From: Flavobacteriaceae bacterium
GTDB lineage: Bacteria > Bacteroidota > Bacteroidia > Flavobacteriales > Flavobacteriaceae
Assembly: GCA_002729755.1 (NCBI GenBank)
Contig: PBYT01000027.1
Location: forward strand, 26,650-47,148
Reading direction: 5' to 3'
DNA: 20,499 bases
Position 1 is the first letter of the stretch, and every line of letters starts with the position of its first letter. Positions 1 through 8,525 of this stretch are shown here, one piece after another. The notes below the pieces were generated by a model. The model saw only the letters and a list, made by a program, of their open reading frames with translations, was not told where the DNA came from and did not search any database. A program made the position numbers and the translations under genes.

Positions 1-2028
1 CATTATCATGAAAATGGGTATGAAATTATTACATCATATGTTGATGGTGTAAATGCATATATAAAAGAAATTAAAGACAACAACCTGGAACTTCCTTTAG
101 AATTTAAGATACTTGGGATAGAACCAATGGAATGGACTCCAGAGGTTGTAATATCAAGGCATCAAGGTCTATTAGGTAATATTGAAGATGAACTTAATAT
201 CGGAAGAGCTGTTTCGATAATTGGAGAGAAAAAAGTAAAAGATTTAATGTGGTTTCATCCAAAGGAACCATCCTTAAAGATCGATAAGAAAATTACTAAA
301 AAAGATTTAGAAAATGATATACTAAGGTTATATAATGCTTATAGACAACCAATGGAATTTAAAAGAGACTATATTTTAGAAAAATATAAATCAGATAATA
401 ATCAAATAGCAGAAATAAAGATTGAGAAAAATCTTGACAATTATTCTATAGGAAGTAATAATTGGGCAATATCTGGAGATAAATCTTTTAATGGATATCC
501 TTTATTAGCTAACGATCCTCATAGGACAATAGTTGCTCCTTCTTTAAGGTATATGGCTCATTTAGTTGCACCAGGTTGGAATGTAATAGGTGGAGGTGAA
601 CCTGAAATACCAGGAATTTCTATAGGACATAATGGTTATGGAGCATGGGGATTGACTGTTTTTAGAACTGATGCTGAGGATCTTTATGTATATAATTTAA
701 ATCCCAACAATCCTTCAGAATATTTATATAACGGGAAATGGAAAAAATTTGAAGTTATCAAAGAAAAGATAAATATTAAAGGGAAGGGAGAAAAAGAAGT
801 AAGTCTGAATTATTCTATACATGGACCAGTAACGTTTATTGATGAAAAAAGGAATAAAGCATATGCTGTTAAATGTGGATGGCTTGAAGTTGGCGGGTCA
901 CCTTATCTTGCCTCTTTAAGGATGGATCAGTCGAAAAGCTGGGAAGAATTTAGAGATGCTTGTAACTACAGTAATATCCCTGGAGAAAATATGGTTTGGG
1001 CTGATAAAGATGGAAATATTGGCTGGCAAGCAGTTGGTATAGCACCAATTAGAAATACTCATAGTGGATTGGTTCCTGTTATGGGTAATGGTGATTATGA
1101 GTGGGATGGATATCTACCTATAATTGAGAAACCAAATAAATTTAATCCAAAAGAAAATCTTATAGTAACTTCTAACCAAAATGTTACTCCGGATGATTAT
1201 GATCGTTGGGATGCTATTGGTTTTGATTGGGCAGATCCATTTAGAGGTAATAGAATAAATAATATTTTAACCAATAGTTCTAATTTTTCCATGGAAGATA
1301 TGATTAGCCTTCAGGTAGATTATCATTCTGTTTCATCAGAAAACTTAATTATGATGCTTTCCAATGTCCTAAATGATGATGATAAATACTTTAAGATTTT
1401 ATCAAACTGGGATAATAAGCTATCAAAAGATTCAATAGCAGCAGGATTATATAATGCATGGGAGATGACAATTTGGAATGAATTCAATAGAAGATATGTT
1501 CCGAAAGAGGTTAAAAATTTTATTTGGATGCAGTTATCTAGAGTAATTGAAAAACTTGAGGACTTTTCAGAAAAAGATAGAAATGAAATTTTAGCTAGCT
1601 CTTTTAAGCAAGCTGTTGAATATATGGTTAATACTTATGGCGAAGACACTAATAATTGGGTTTATGGACAAAATGAATATAAACATGTTAAAATAAGACA
1701 CCCTTTAGAAAGAGTGGTCAATGATTCTATTTATAGCTTAATTTCCTTGAAATCTTATCCTAGAGGAGGAAATGGATTCACTCCTGGTTCAACTAGTTTT
1801 AATAACAATCAATCCTCAGGGGGAAGTTTTAGAGTTTTAATCAACACAGGGGATTGGGACAATAGCATTGCTACAAACTCACCTGGACAATCAGGAAATC
1901 CAAAAAGTAAATTTTATAATAATTTATATGAAGATTGGGCTAATGATATTTACTTCCCATTACTTTATTCTAAAAATAAAATTTTAAGAAATCTTGATAA
2001 GAGAAAAGTATATTATCCTATAAAATAG
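1..2028 (+). CDS. Penicillin acylase family protein (Ntn hydrolase), 5' partial
   Basis: The reading frame is open from base 1; the first ATG (127) is internal, because the 42 upstream codons already read like the family's alpha subunit (YVDGVNAYI, then LPLEFKILG). 675 residues are visible, against roughly 750-850 in the family, so the signal peptide and the start of the alpha subunit lie outside the window. The nucleophile is the serine of GSNNW (codon 454-456), which becomes the N-terminus of the beta subunit after self-cleavage. The family motifs LLANDPH and SNQNVTPDDY follow. Members hydrolyse amide bonds of N-acyl compounds such as acyl-homoserine lactones, acylated amino acids or beta-lactams; the substrate cannot be read from the sequence. 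The protein is probably periplasmic. The gene converges with the isoaspartyl peptidase gene, with 3 bases between the two stop codons. Confidence 0.93.
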   Translation, partial: HYHENGYEIITSYVDGVNAYIKEIKDNNLELPLEFKILGIEPMEWTPEVVISRHQGLLGNIEDELNIGRAVSIIGEKKVKDLMWFHPKEPSLKIDKKITKKDLENDILRLYNAYRQPMEFKRDYILEKYKSDNNQIAEIKIEKNLDNYSIGSNNWAISGDKSFNGYPLLANDPHRTIVAPSLRYMAHLVAPGWNVIGGGEPEIPGISIGHNGYGAWGLTVFRTDAEDLYVYNLNPNNPSEYLYNGKWKKFEVIKEKINIKGKGEKEVSLNYSIHGPVTFIDEKRNKAYAVKCGWLEVGGSPYLASLRMDQSKSWEEFRDACNYSNIPGENMVWADKDGNIGWQAVGIAPIRNTHSGLVPVMGNGDYEWDGYLPIIEKPNKFNPKENLIVTSNQNVTPDDYDRWDAIGFDWADPFRGNRINNILTNSSNFSMEDMISLQVDYHSVSSENLIMMLSNVLNDDDKYFKILSNWDNKLSKDSIAAGLYNAWEMTIWNEFNRRYVPKEVKNFIWMQLSRVIEKLEDFSEKDRNEILASSFKQAVEYMVNTYGEDTNNWVYGQNEYKHVKIRHPLERVVNDSIYSLISLKSYPRGGNGFTPGSTSFNNNQSSGGSFRVLINTGDWDNSIATNSPGQSGNPKSKFYNNLYEDWANDIYFPLLYSKNKILRNLDKRKVYYPIK

Positions 2029-2031
2029 GAA

Positions 2032-3024
2032 TTAGTCGTTATATATTTTGACTGTTAATTCCCCTTCATTATTTATGTAGGCTCTATACATTCCAGCAGT
2101 ATTAAAATCCATAGACACATCCCCATTTTTATCAAGCACAATTACTCCTCCATCACCTCCTAAATCTTTAACTTTTTCTAGAGCAAGCTTAGAAGCCTCT
2201 TTAATGTTAAGTTTTTTATAATTTACTAAAGCAGCTATATCATAAGCAACTACATTTCTTATAAAAAATTCACCCCAACCAGTAGCTGAAATTCCGCAAC
2301 ATTCATTGTTTGCATATGTTCCAGCTCCAATTATAGGAACATCTCCTAGTCTACCCCATTTTTTATTGGATCTTCCACCTGTTGATGTTCCAGCAGATAT
2401 ATTACCATTAACATCTAATGCTACACATCCGACTGTTCCATATTTTGAATCTTTTATATAAGGGTCATAAAAACTAACTTCATTTTTGTTTTGAATAGCT
2501 TTTAATTGGGTTTTTCTTCTCTCTGTTATAAAATATGAATTAGGTACTATCTCAAGACCTACTTCAGATGCAAACTGTTCAGCACCGTTAGATGAAAGCA
2601 ATACATATGGCGATTTTTCCATTACTGCTATAGCAGCACTTATGGGGTTTTTAATATTTTTAACACCTGCAATAGCTCCTGCATCAAGTGTTTCTCCATC
2701 CATAAATGAAGCATCAAGCTCAGCAGTTCCATCACTAGTTAACACTGCTCCATGTCCAGCATTAAATAAAGGAGAGTTTTCCATTACATGTATTGTCTTC
2801 TCAACTGCCTCCTTACTTGAGCCACCATTTTTTAATATCTCATAACCAACTCTTATAGCTTCCTCCAATTTTAAAAAATATGATCTCTCTAGTTCAGGAG
2901 TTATATTTTCTTTTACAATTGTTCCAGCACCACCATGAATAACAATTGCAATTTTATTGTCAGATGATTCTTGACAACCTAAAAAAACAATACTCAAAAA
3001 GATTAAAATAAGATTCCTAACCAT
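2032..3024 (-). CDS. Isoaspartyl peptidase/L-asparaginase family lipoprotein (Ntn hydrolase)
   Basis: 330 residues. The family self-cleaves in front of a threonine and hydrolyses beta-aspartyl peptides and/or asparagine; plant-type asparaginase and aspartylglucosaminidase are relatives. The N-terminus is a lipoprotein signal with lipobox FLGC (Cys17), so it is likely anchored in the periplasm or outer membrane rather than cytosolic. Family landmarks are HGGAGT near residue 30, FNAGHGAVL near 87, and KYGTVGCVALD with the predicted nucleophile Thr197, followed by GTSTGG, which helps bind substrate. The length and motifs look intact. The ATG at 3024 gives the signal peptide directly. It stands divergent from the YdjC-like deacetylase gene with about 56 bases between starts. 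A weak -7 box (TATATTTA, minus strand, 3042-3049) lies 17 bases upstream of the start. Confidence 0.93.
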   Translation of the reverse strand: MVRNLILIFLSIVFLGCQESSDNKIAIVIHGGAGTIVKENITPELERSYFLKLEEAIRVGYEILKNGGSSKEAVEKTIHVMENSPLFNAGHGAVLTSDGTAELDASFMDGETLDAGAIAGVKNIKNPISAAIAVMEKSPYVLLSSNGAEQFASEVGLEIVPNSYFITERRKTQLKAIQNKNEVSFYDPYIKDSKYGTVGCVALDVNGNISAGTSTGGRSNKKWGRLGDVPIIGAGTYANNECCGISATGWGEFFIRNVVAYDIAALVNYKKLNIKEASKLALEKVKDLGGDGGVIVLDKNGDVSMDFNTAGMYRAYINNEGELTVKIYND

Positions 3025-3080
3025 TACGATTTATTATTAAATAAATATATTGTACTATTAATGTAAAACATATACAAAAC

Positions 3081-4085
3081 ATGAAAAAATTTTTATCCAT
3101 AATAATTGCATTATTTTCATTAAATGCAAGTTCACAAATTCAAAATATAGCTGAAAAACTAGGTTATGGAAAAGATGCGAAGTTATTGATTCTTCATGCT
3201 GATGATATAGGTGTTTCTCACTCTGTTAATCAAGCATCTTTTAATGGTTTTTTGAATTCTTCCATAAGCTCAGGATCTATAATGGTACCTTGTCCTTGGG
3301 TTAAAGAAGTAGCAGAATTTTCTATAAAAAATCCTCAATTTGATTTAGGCTTACATCTTACTTTAAATGCTGAATGGAAAAACTATAAATGGAATGGCGT
3401 ATTACCATCAAATGAGATTAGTTCATTATTAAACGAATTTGATGAATTTTATGATAACACTAGTGATGTAGATAAAAATGCCGATCCTGAAGAAGTTAGA
3501 AAAGAATTACAAGCTCAAATTGATTATTCAAGAGCACTTGGTTTGAACCCAACTCACATTGACACTCATATGGGTGCATTAGCAACAAATAAAGATTTAT
3601 GGAAAGTATATATAGAAACAGGTCATAAAAATAAATTAGTTAGCATGGTTACAAGTGGTAGAAGCTTAACTTTATTTAATGATGAGTTTCCAATTCCAAA
3701 TTATGTTGTAATAGTTAATGATCTGTTTATGATTTACCCAGAACTAGATAGGGGATTTGTAGAATCTGCTTTTGGAAAAGAAAATGCAGAAAAAATGATT
3801 ATTGAACAAGGTTATAATCATGAAACATGGATTGAACTCTATTCAACAAAAATAAAATCATTAGAACCTGGACTTAATGTGTTTCTTCTACATTTAGGAT
3901 ATGACAATTCAGAACTTCAAGCAATAACAATTGAACATCCAGAATATGGCTCATTATGGAGACAGCTTGATTCTGATATTTTTAATTCACAAGAATTGAA
4001 AAATTTAATAAAAGAGAATAATATTAAACTTATAACATGGGGTGAGATTAGAGAAGTTATCTATCCTAACTTAACTGTTAATTAA
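3081..4085 (+). CDS. YdjC/ChbG-family carbohydrate deacetylase, secreted
   Basis: 334 residues with an N-terminal signal peptide (MKKFLSIIIALFSLNASSQ) and no lipobox, so probably periplasmic. The start of the domain has LLILHADDIGVSHSVN with the metal ligands expected near Asp41/Asp42, and THIDTHMG (His159, Asp161, His163) supplies the remaining metal site. YdjC/ChbG/HpnK proteins remove N-acetyl groups from amino sugars such as chitobiose; bacteria also encode many secreted homologues whose substrates are unknown. It is the first gene of a plus-strand run with the N-formylglutamate amidohydrolase-like and cupredoxin-like lipoproteins, so an amide or amino-sugar substrate fits. No Shine-Dalgarno sequence is visible; the start is preceded by an A-rich stretch. 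The family call is firm, the substrate is not. Confidence 0.88.
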   Translation: MKKFLSIIIALFSLNASSQIQNIAEKLGYGKDAKLLILHADDIGVSHSVNQASFNGFLNSSISSGSIMVPCPWVKEVAEFSIKNPQFDLGLHLTLNAEWKNYKWNGVLPSNEISSLLNEFDEFYDNTSDVDKNADPEEVRKELQAQIDYSRALGLNPTHIDTHMGALATNKDLWKVYIETGHKNKLVSMVTSGRSLTLFNDEFPIPNYVVIVNDLFMIYPELDRGFVESAFGKENAEKMIIEQGYNHETWIELYSTKIKSLEPGLNVFLLHLGYDNSELQAITIEHPEYGSLWRQLDSDIFNSQELKNLIKENNIKLITWGEIREVIYPNLTVN

Positions 4086-4086
4086 A

Positions 4087-4179
4087 TTGTCAGATGCAGA
4101 ATTTTTCAGAGTTATCTTTACAATTACTTTTGTTGTAATTGCACTATGGTGGCTATTTAAAAGAAAAAAAAGATTTTAA
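4087..4179 (+). CDS. Possible 30-residue single-span membrane peptide (TTG start)
   Basis: The frame starts at TTG, one base after the stop of the deacetylase gene, and ends six bases before the ATG of the next lipoprotein gene. It encodes a short polar N-terminus (MSDAEFFR), about 17 hydrophobic residues (VIFTITFVVIALWWLF) and a strongly basic tail (KRKKRF). That is the charge pattern of a single transmembrane helix with its C-terminus in the cytoplasm. It fills almost the whole gap between two co-oriented genes. The start codon is non-canonical and short hydrophobic frames arise easily in AT-rich DNA, so this remains uncertain. No function can be assigned. Confidence 0.42.
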   Translation: MSDAEFFRVIFTITFVVIALWWLFKRKKRF

Positions 4180-4185
4180 AATAAA

Positions 4186-5166
4186 ATGAATTACATCAAG
4201 CATCTATTTATAATAATCATTTTGATTTCAGCATGTGAAAAAAAATCTGTAGAGGAAGAATCCTCCCAAGAGGAAATAATATTAGTCTCTTTCCCTGAAC
4301 TTGGTAGTGATGGTCCATATGAATTGAATAAGGTTTATAATGGAGTTGGTAACTACACAACCTATTATCCTGGAAACAGTCCAATAATCTTATCAGCACC
4401 CCATGGAGGTGATTTAACACCAGATGATATTCCAAATAGAACATGGGGGACTACAGTGACAGATACTAATACTAAGCAGTTAACACTTGCTATTATGAAC
4501 TTTCTTGATTCTAATTATAATATTAAGCCACATGTAATAATTAATAATCTTAAAAGGACTAAACTAGATGCTAATAGAGATAAGGCTGAGGCTGCACAAG
4601 GAGATATTTCTGCCGAAAGGGCTTATGATGAATATCATTATTATATATCAAAAGCAAAAGAGAAAATTTTAACTCAATATAATGATGGACTTTTTCTTGA
4701 CATTCATGGACATGGACAGAATCCAGATGGGTTTTATGATTTAAGGACATGGCTTGGATATCTATTATCTTCTAGTGAATTAGATCAAAGTGATGAAGAA
4801 CTTGATACAGAATTTGATATATCAGAAAGCAGCATATATGGTCTTGTAAACAAATCACCTGAAAAATTTTCTGAAATTCTTAGAGGAACAAATAGTTTTG
4901 GAAACCTTCTTGAAGAAAGAGGTTATCAATCGCTGCCTAGCATAGTTAGTCCTAGCCCTGAAGGTATGAGGTACTTTAGTGGTGGCTACAATACATATGT
5001 TCATGGATCAGCAGAAACTGGAGGAAGCATTAGCTCAATTCAATTAGAAATGCCAGCTCCAAGTATAAGACAAAACGCAACTCAATGGAACGATTTTTCC
5101 CATGCACTATCTGAAGTATTAATTATATATTTTAAAGTACATTTGAATATTGATCTAATTAACTAG
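4186..5166 (+). CDS. N-formylglutamate amidohydrolase-like lipoprotein
   Basis: 326 residues with lipobox ISAC (Cys17), an acidic linker and one catalytic domain. The domain carries the motif series of the N-formylglutamate amidohydrolase family: SAPHGG (residues 70-75), VTDTNT (91-96), LKRTKLDANRD (122-132, matching the family's NRSR-D-NR region) and FLDIHGHG (170-177), which contains likely metal ligands. Classical members remove formate from N-formylglutamate in cytosolic histidine breakdown. This one is exported and lipid-anchored and has no hut neighbours, so a different amidase or zinc-peptidase-like role outside the cytoplasm is more likely. It sits between the YdjC-like deacetylase and the cupredoxin-like lipoprotein, 4 bases before the latter. 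The fold assignment is reasonably secure, the substrate unknown. Confidence 0.75.
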   Translation: MNYIKHLFIIIILISACEKKSVEEESSQEEIILVSFPELGSDGPYELNKVYNGVGNYTTYYPGNSPIILSAPHGGDLTPDDIPNRTWGTTVTDTNTKQLTLAIMNFLDSNYNIKPHVIINNLKRTKLDANRDKAEAAQGDISAERAYDEYHYYISKAKEKILTQYNDGLFLDIHGHGQNPDGFYDLRTWLGYLLSSSELDQSDEELDTEFDISESSIYGLVNKSPEKFSEILRGTNSFGNLLEERGYQSLPSIVSPSPEGMRYFSGGYNTYVHGSAETGGSISSIQLEMPAPSIRQNATQWNDFSHALSEVLIIYFKVHLNIDLIN

Positions 5167-5170
5167 TTTT

Positions 5171-5707
5171 ATGAGAATATTCATTTATCTAATAGTATTT
5201 TCTCTTTTGTTAAGTTGCTCTAAAGGTGATAACTCATCTTCAGATTATTCTAGTTCATCTAATTCTGGATCATCAATTGCTTCATCTTCTTATTCTTCTA
5301 GCCAGTCAACTGGAACATCAAGCTCAAGCTCCTCATCAAGCTCAAGCTCCTCTACTAATCTAACAAAACTTCCATCTGGCACATTTGTTTTTAATGTTAC
5401 TGCTCAAACTTCCTCAGATTACATTGTATCAGTTGCTGACAGTAATATTACCCAATCAGGTAATGATCCAATATTAAGAGTTAAAGAAGGTGATGAATTA
5501 TCCTTTAATGTAAATGCTTCTGGCCACCCTTTTTTATTAAAAACTACACAAGGCACAGGGACAAATGATCAAATAGATGGTGTTAATAATAATGGTGCTG
5601 ACGAAGGCACAGTCACATGGTCAGTTCCAATTGGAAGTGCTGGAACATACTATTATCAATATTCTATTCATGGGGATATGGTAGGTCAAATTATTGTTGA
5701 ACAATAG
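5171..5707 (+). CDS. Serine-rich lipoprotein with degenerate cupredoxin-like domain
   Basis: 178 residues. The lipobox is LLSC (Cys16). A serine-rich, low-complexity linker covers about residues 21-62 and probably acts as a flexible spacer from the membrane. A cupredoxin-like beta domain covers about residues 68-178. Type 1 copper sites in this group use His (in GHPF), then Cys, His and Met in a C-terminal loop. Here GHP supplies His119 and the loop reads YYYQYSIHGDMVG, supplying His167 and Met170, but the position where Cys is expected is Tyr164 (codon TAT). A normal blue-copper electron-transfer site is therefore unlikely; the protein may bind copper differently or be structural. It lies 4 bases after the preceding lipoprotein gene, in the same operon. 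Confidence 0.8.
   Translation: MRIFIYLIVFSLLLSCSKGDNSSSDYSSSSNSGSSIASSSYSSSQSTGTSSSSSSSSSSSSTNLTKLPSGTFVFNVTAQTSSDYIVSVADSNITQSGNDPILRVKEGDELSFNVNASGHPFLLKTTQGTGTNDQIDGVNNNGADEGTVTWSVPIGSAGTYYYQYSIHGDMVGQIIVEQ
5318..5353 (+). repeat. 18-bp direct tandem repeat in the serine linker
   Basis: Two adjacent copies of TCAAGCTCAAGCTCCTCA (5318-5335 and 5336-5353) differ only in the last base. They encode part of the polyserine tract of the cupredoxin-like lipoprotein. The unit is a multiple of three, so slippage would change linker length by six serines without shifting the frame. Confidence 0.85.
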
Positions 5708-5723
5708 AAGTTAGATAATCTTT

Positions 5724-5816
5724 TTATTTTTGATAATATCTCATTCCACCGAGACTAGAACTATTTATACTTGTTAAGAATTCATAAGCCCTGTAAAATA
5801 TATTATTAAATTGACC
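5724..5816 (-). other. 30-codon open frame behind ppc without a normal start codon
   Basis: On the minus strand, in the same frame as ppc but after the stops TAA (5829-5831) and TAG (5817-5819), 30 sense codons run to a TAA at 5724-5726. The translation contains FYRAYEFLTSINSSSLGG and ends MRYYQK, which has a protein-like composition. No ATG, GTG or TTG stands near its beginning; the only ATG is six codons from the end. It could be a small protein with a rare start (ATA or ATT), the tail of a decayed gene, or chance. I recognise no family. Confidence 0.25.
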
Positions 5817-5828
5817 CTATTGAATAAA

Positions 5829-8402
5829 TTAGGCAGAGTTTCTACTTGCATTAATATTTCCAAACATTGATCTTATAACCATTTTCTCAAAAGTTTTAAT
5901 ATCTGTTCTTGTTAATGACATTTCGTTAGCTTTATTTATATTCATTAAGGCATATTGTTGAATAGTTATTAGTGGTTGTACTATCTCTTCTCTAGCAAGA
6001 ATTGATGCTTTACCTGCATCTTCATTTTGCATTAGTTCTGCAAAGCCGGTAAGTTCTAGAATTAGTTTATTTGTAAGGACATATTCATCATATATTAATT
6101 TCCAAAATTCCCCATATTTTTCATCATCACTTAGATAGTGTGTTAGTTTAAAAAATGATTTTGTTAGACTCATCATACTATTTGAAATTAATGTTCTGAA
6201 AAATATAGATTTTTTATATAGCTTTTTTAATTTACTAAAATCATCATTTACCTTAAAATAATTTAATGCAGTTCCAACACCATAAAAACCTGGTACATTT
6301 TGTTTTAATTGGCTCCAACTTCCAACAAAGGGAATTGCCCTTAAATCCTCAAAAATAAATTCCAAACTCTTATTTCTTTTAGATGGTCTACTCCCTATAT
6401 TAGTCTTAGAATAATACCTTAATGTTGTAATCTCTTCCAAATAGCTTAAAAATTTTGGATGTGACTTGAACTTTTTATATGATTTATAACTAATCATAGC
6501 AAGAGTATTTAAGATGTCGTAGTTTTTCTTTGTTAATTTATTCTTATCACTTCTAAGCACCTTATTTGAAATACCGGAGCTTAAAAGTTGTTCTAAATTA
6601 AATTTTGATGAATCTATAGTACCAAAATTAGAACTAATTGTTTGACCTTGAACAGTAAGTTGAATGTCATCTGCATGTACAGAATTATCTAAAGAGGAGT
6701 AGAACTCATGAGTATTACCTCCTCCTCTAGCAGGTGGCCCCCCTCTACCATCAAAAAAAATAGTCTTTATTTTAAATTTATCTGAAATTTTACTGAGAGA
6801 AAGCTTAGTTTTATATATACTCCAATTAGCCATAAGGTATCCGCCATCTTTAGTTCCATCCGAAAATCCAAGCATTACAGTTTGTTTATCCCCTCTTTTT
6901 TTAAGATGATTTCTGTATTCTTTTATCTTATACAAGTCTTTTAATATTTCTTCCGAGTTTTTAAGATCATCAATTGTTTCAAACAGTGGTATGATGTCAA
7001 CAGAGGGTGAATTCCAACCACACATTTTAAAAAGAATAAAAACATTCATTATATCATCTAATGAACTACAATTACTTATTATATATCTATTACATGCTTT
7101 CTCACCATTTTTATCTTGTATCATCCTCATAACATTAATACTATTAATTGTGTCTTTTGACTCCTTAGACTTTAATTGAGACAATATACTTTTAGTGTCT
7201 AAGTTTTTATTAATCTCTTTTGTGAAATCTGATAAATTTTTATAATCATTTTTTAGTATGATAGATGAGTTATTCATTGAGCATATATTATTAAATACTT
7301 TTGAGTGAACTCTTGAGTTTTGTCTTATATCAAGACTTGCGAAATGGAATCCAAATAAAGTAACTTTATTAATTAAATCCGTCACTTTTTCTTGGTATAA
7401 ACCAAAATAAGATTTATTAAGTTCTTTTTTAATCGAAATTAAGACACTTAAGAATTTATCAACTGTGATTTTTGGTTTTGATTTAACATTGTAAATTTCA
7501 TCATGAAGGTGATCTTGGAGAGTTTGAAGTTGATTAGATATTTTATCAAATGTTAATCTTCTTTTTAGTTTTTTTATATCCTTAAAGTAATTGTTTAGTA
7601 CTGCGGATCTTAATTTATTAGAGGTCTTAAGAGTTATATCTGAATTAACAAAGGGGTTTCCATCCCTGTCTCCTCCTGGCCAAAAGCCAAAATCAAAAAT
7701 TGAATTATTTATTTCTTTACCTTCAAAAATATTTTCTTGTAGATAATTGACAATTGAACTAGCTGAGTTATAAAACACGTTTTCCAAATACCATATTAAA
7801 CTTATAGCCTCATCAAGAGGCGTTGGTTTCATTTTAATATAAAACCTTGTTTTACCTAACTGTGCTAGTAATAGTTTAATCTCATCAAGATCATCTTTAT
7901 AGATTGCATTTGAAAGGTCAGTTATTATACCCAGAACATTGTCAGGATAGAACTGTGTAGGATGAGCTGTTAATACTATTCTGACCTTAGTTCTTTTTAA
8001 ATATAACTTGAGTTTGTTTGATTTTTGAAGATTTACAGCCTCTTCTTTGATATACCGCATTGTTCCTCTTCCATGCATATTGTTAACATAAGGAAAAGCA
8101 GCATCCTCAATAGCATCAAATAAAACAACTTGTCTTTCAATATATTTAATGAAATTGAAGAGGATATCATTCTTTTCACAACTATTAATTTTAGGTAAAT
8201 AGTTACTAAAAAATGAATCGATAATAGATTTAGGATCATTATTATTTTTATATTGACTTTTACAAAAATCCGTGAATAGAGGCAATAGAATTGATGTTTT
8301 TTTAAGTGAAGAAAACGGTAATGTTAAAAATAAATTATTGTAAATCTGATATTTTGACAGAACCCTTTGATTGAATCTTTCTATTTTTGGTTTACGAGCC
8401 AT
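5829..8402 (-). CDS. ppc: Phosphoenolpyruvate carboxylase
   Basis: 857 residues, full length. It converts PEP and bicarbonate to oxaloacetate, the anaplerotic supply to the TCA cycle, in the cytoplasm. Conserved blocks are in order: VLTAHPTQF with catalytic His147, GGDRDGNP (243-250), FASLDIRQNSRVH (about 354-366), VMLGFSDGTKDGGY (509-522), FDGRGGPPARGGG (550-562, the loop with the catalytic arginine), RAIPFVGSWSQLKQN, and the C-terminal FGNINASRNSA. The end differs from the proteobacterial RNTG but is the form I know from Flavobacteriia. The ATG at 8402 gives MARKPKIERFNQ, the usual N-terminus of that group. It is divergent from the MarC-family gene. I saw no hairpin terminator behind it; a stray open frame follows instead. 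Confidence 0.97.
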   Translation of the reverse strand: MARKPKIERFNQRVLSKYQIYNNLFLTLPFSSLKKTSILLPLFTDFCKSQYKNNNDPKSIIDSFFSNYLPKINSCEKNDILFNFIKYIERQVVLFDAIEDAAFPYVNNMHGRGTMRYIKEEAVNLQKSNKLKLYLKRTKVRIVLTAHPTQFYPDNVLGIITDLSNAIYKDDLDEIKLLLAQLGKTRFYIKMKPTPLDEAISLIWYLENVFYNSASSIVNYLQENIFEGKEINNSIFDFGFWPGGDRDGNPFVNSDITLKTSNKLRSAVLNNYFKDIKKLKRRLTFDKISNQLQTLQDHLHDEIYNVKSKPKITVDKFLSVLISIKKELNKSYFGLYQEKVTDLINKVTLFGFHFASLDIRQNSRVHSKVFNNICSMNNSSIILKNDYKNLSDFTKEINKNLDTKSILSQLKSKESKDTINSINVMRMIQDKNGEKACNRYIISNCSSLDDIMNVFILFKMCGWNSPSVDIIPLFETIDDLKNSEEILKDLYKIKEYRNHLKKRGDKQTVMLGFSDGTKDGGYLMANWSIYKTKLSLSKISDKFKIKTIFFDGRGGPPARGGGNTHEFYSSLDNSVHADDIQLTVQGQTISSNFGTIDSSKFNLEQLLSSGISNKVLRSDKNKLTKKNYDILNTLAMISYKSYKKFKSHPKFLSYLEEITTLRYYSKTNIGSRPSKRNKSLEFIFEDLRAIPFVGSWSQLKQNVPGFYGVGTALNYFKVNDDFSKLKKLYKKSIFFRTLISNSMMSLTKSFFKLTHYLSDDEKYGEFWKLIYDEYVLTNKLILELTGFAELMQNEDAGKASILAREEIVQPLITIQQYALMNINKANEMSLTRTDIKTFEKMVIRSMFGNINASRNSA

Positions 8403-8503
8403 TTATATTATTTTACGCATAGCTAATAGTATCAATACTTTAGATGCTTTTTATATTATACTAATTTATTATCAATTCTCCAAAAATCTTCAAAAAATAA
8501 ATC

Positions 8504-8511
8504 TATATTTG
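8504..8511 (+). promoter_or_regulatory. Putative Bacteroidota -7 box (TATATTTG) for the MarC gene
   Basis: TATATTTG matches the TAnnTTTG consensus exactly and lies 14 bases upstream of the ATG at 8526, in the divergent region between ppc and the MarC gene. I see no clear TTG element at the usual upstream distance, so the support is partial. Confidence 0.5.
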
Positions 8512-8525
8512 CGCAAAAATTTGAA

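Noticed and set aside
2642..2845. Plus-strand frame inside the isoaspartyl peptidase gene
   Set aside because: It lies antisense within a well-conserved gene and has no recognisable motif.
4217..4444. Minus-strand 75-residue frame
   Set aside because: Antisense shadow of the N-formylglutamate amidohydrolase-like gene; low complexity and no family features.
6991..7179. Plus-strand 62-residue hydrophobic frame
   Set aside because: It lies antisense within ppc; hydrophobic translations are common opposite coding DNA.
8033..8239. Minus-strand 68-residue frame overlapping ppc
   Set aside because: Another frame of the same strand inside the N-terminal part of ppc, which is clearly coding.
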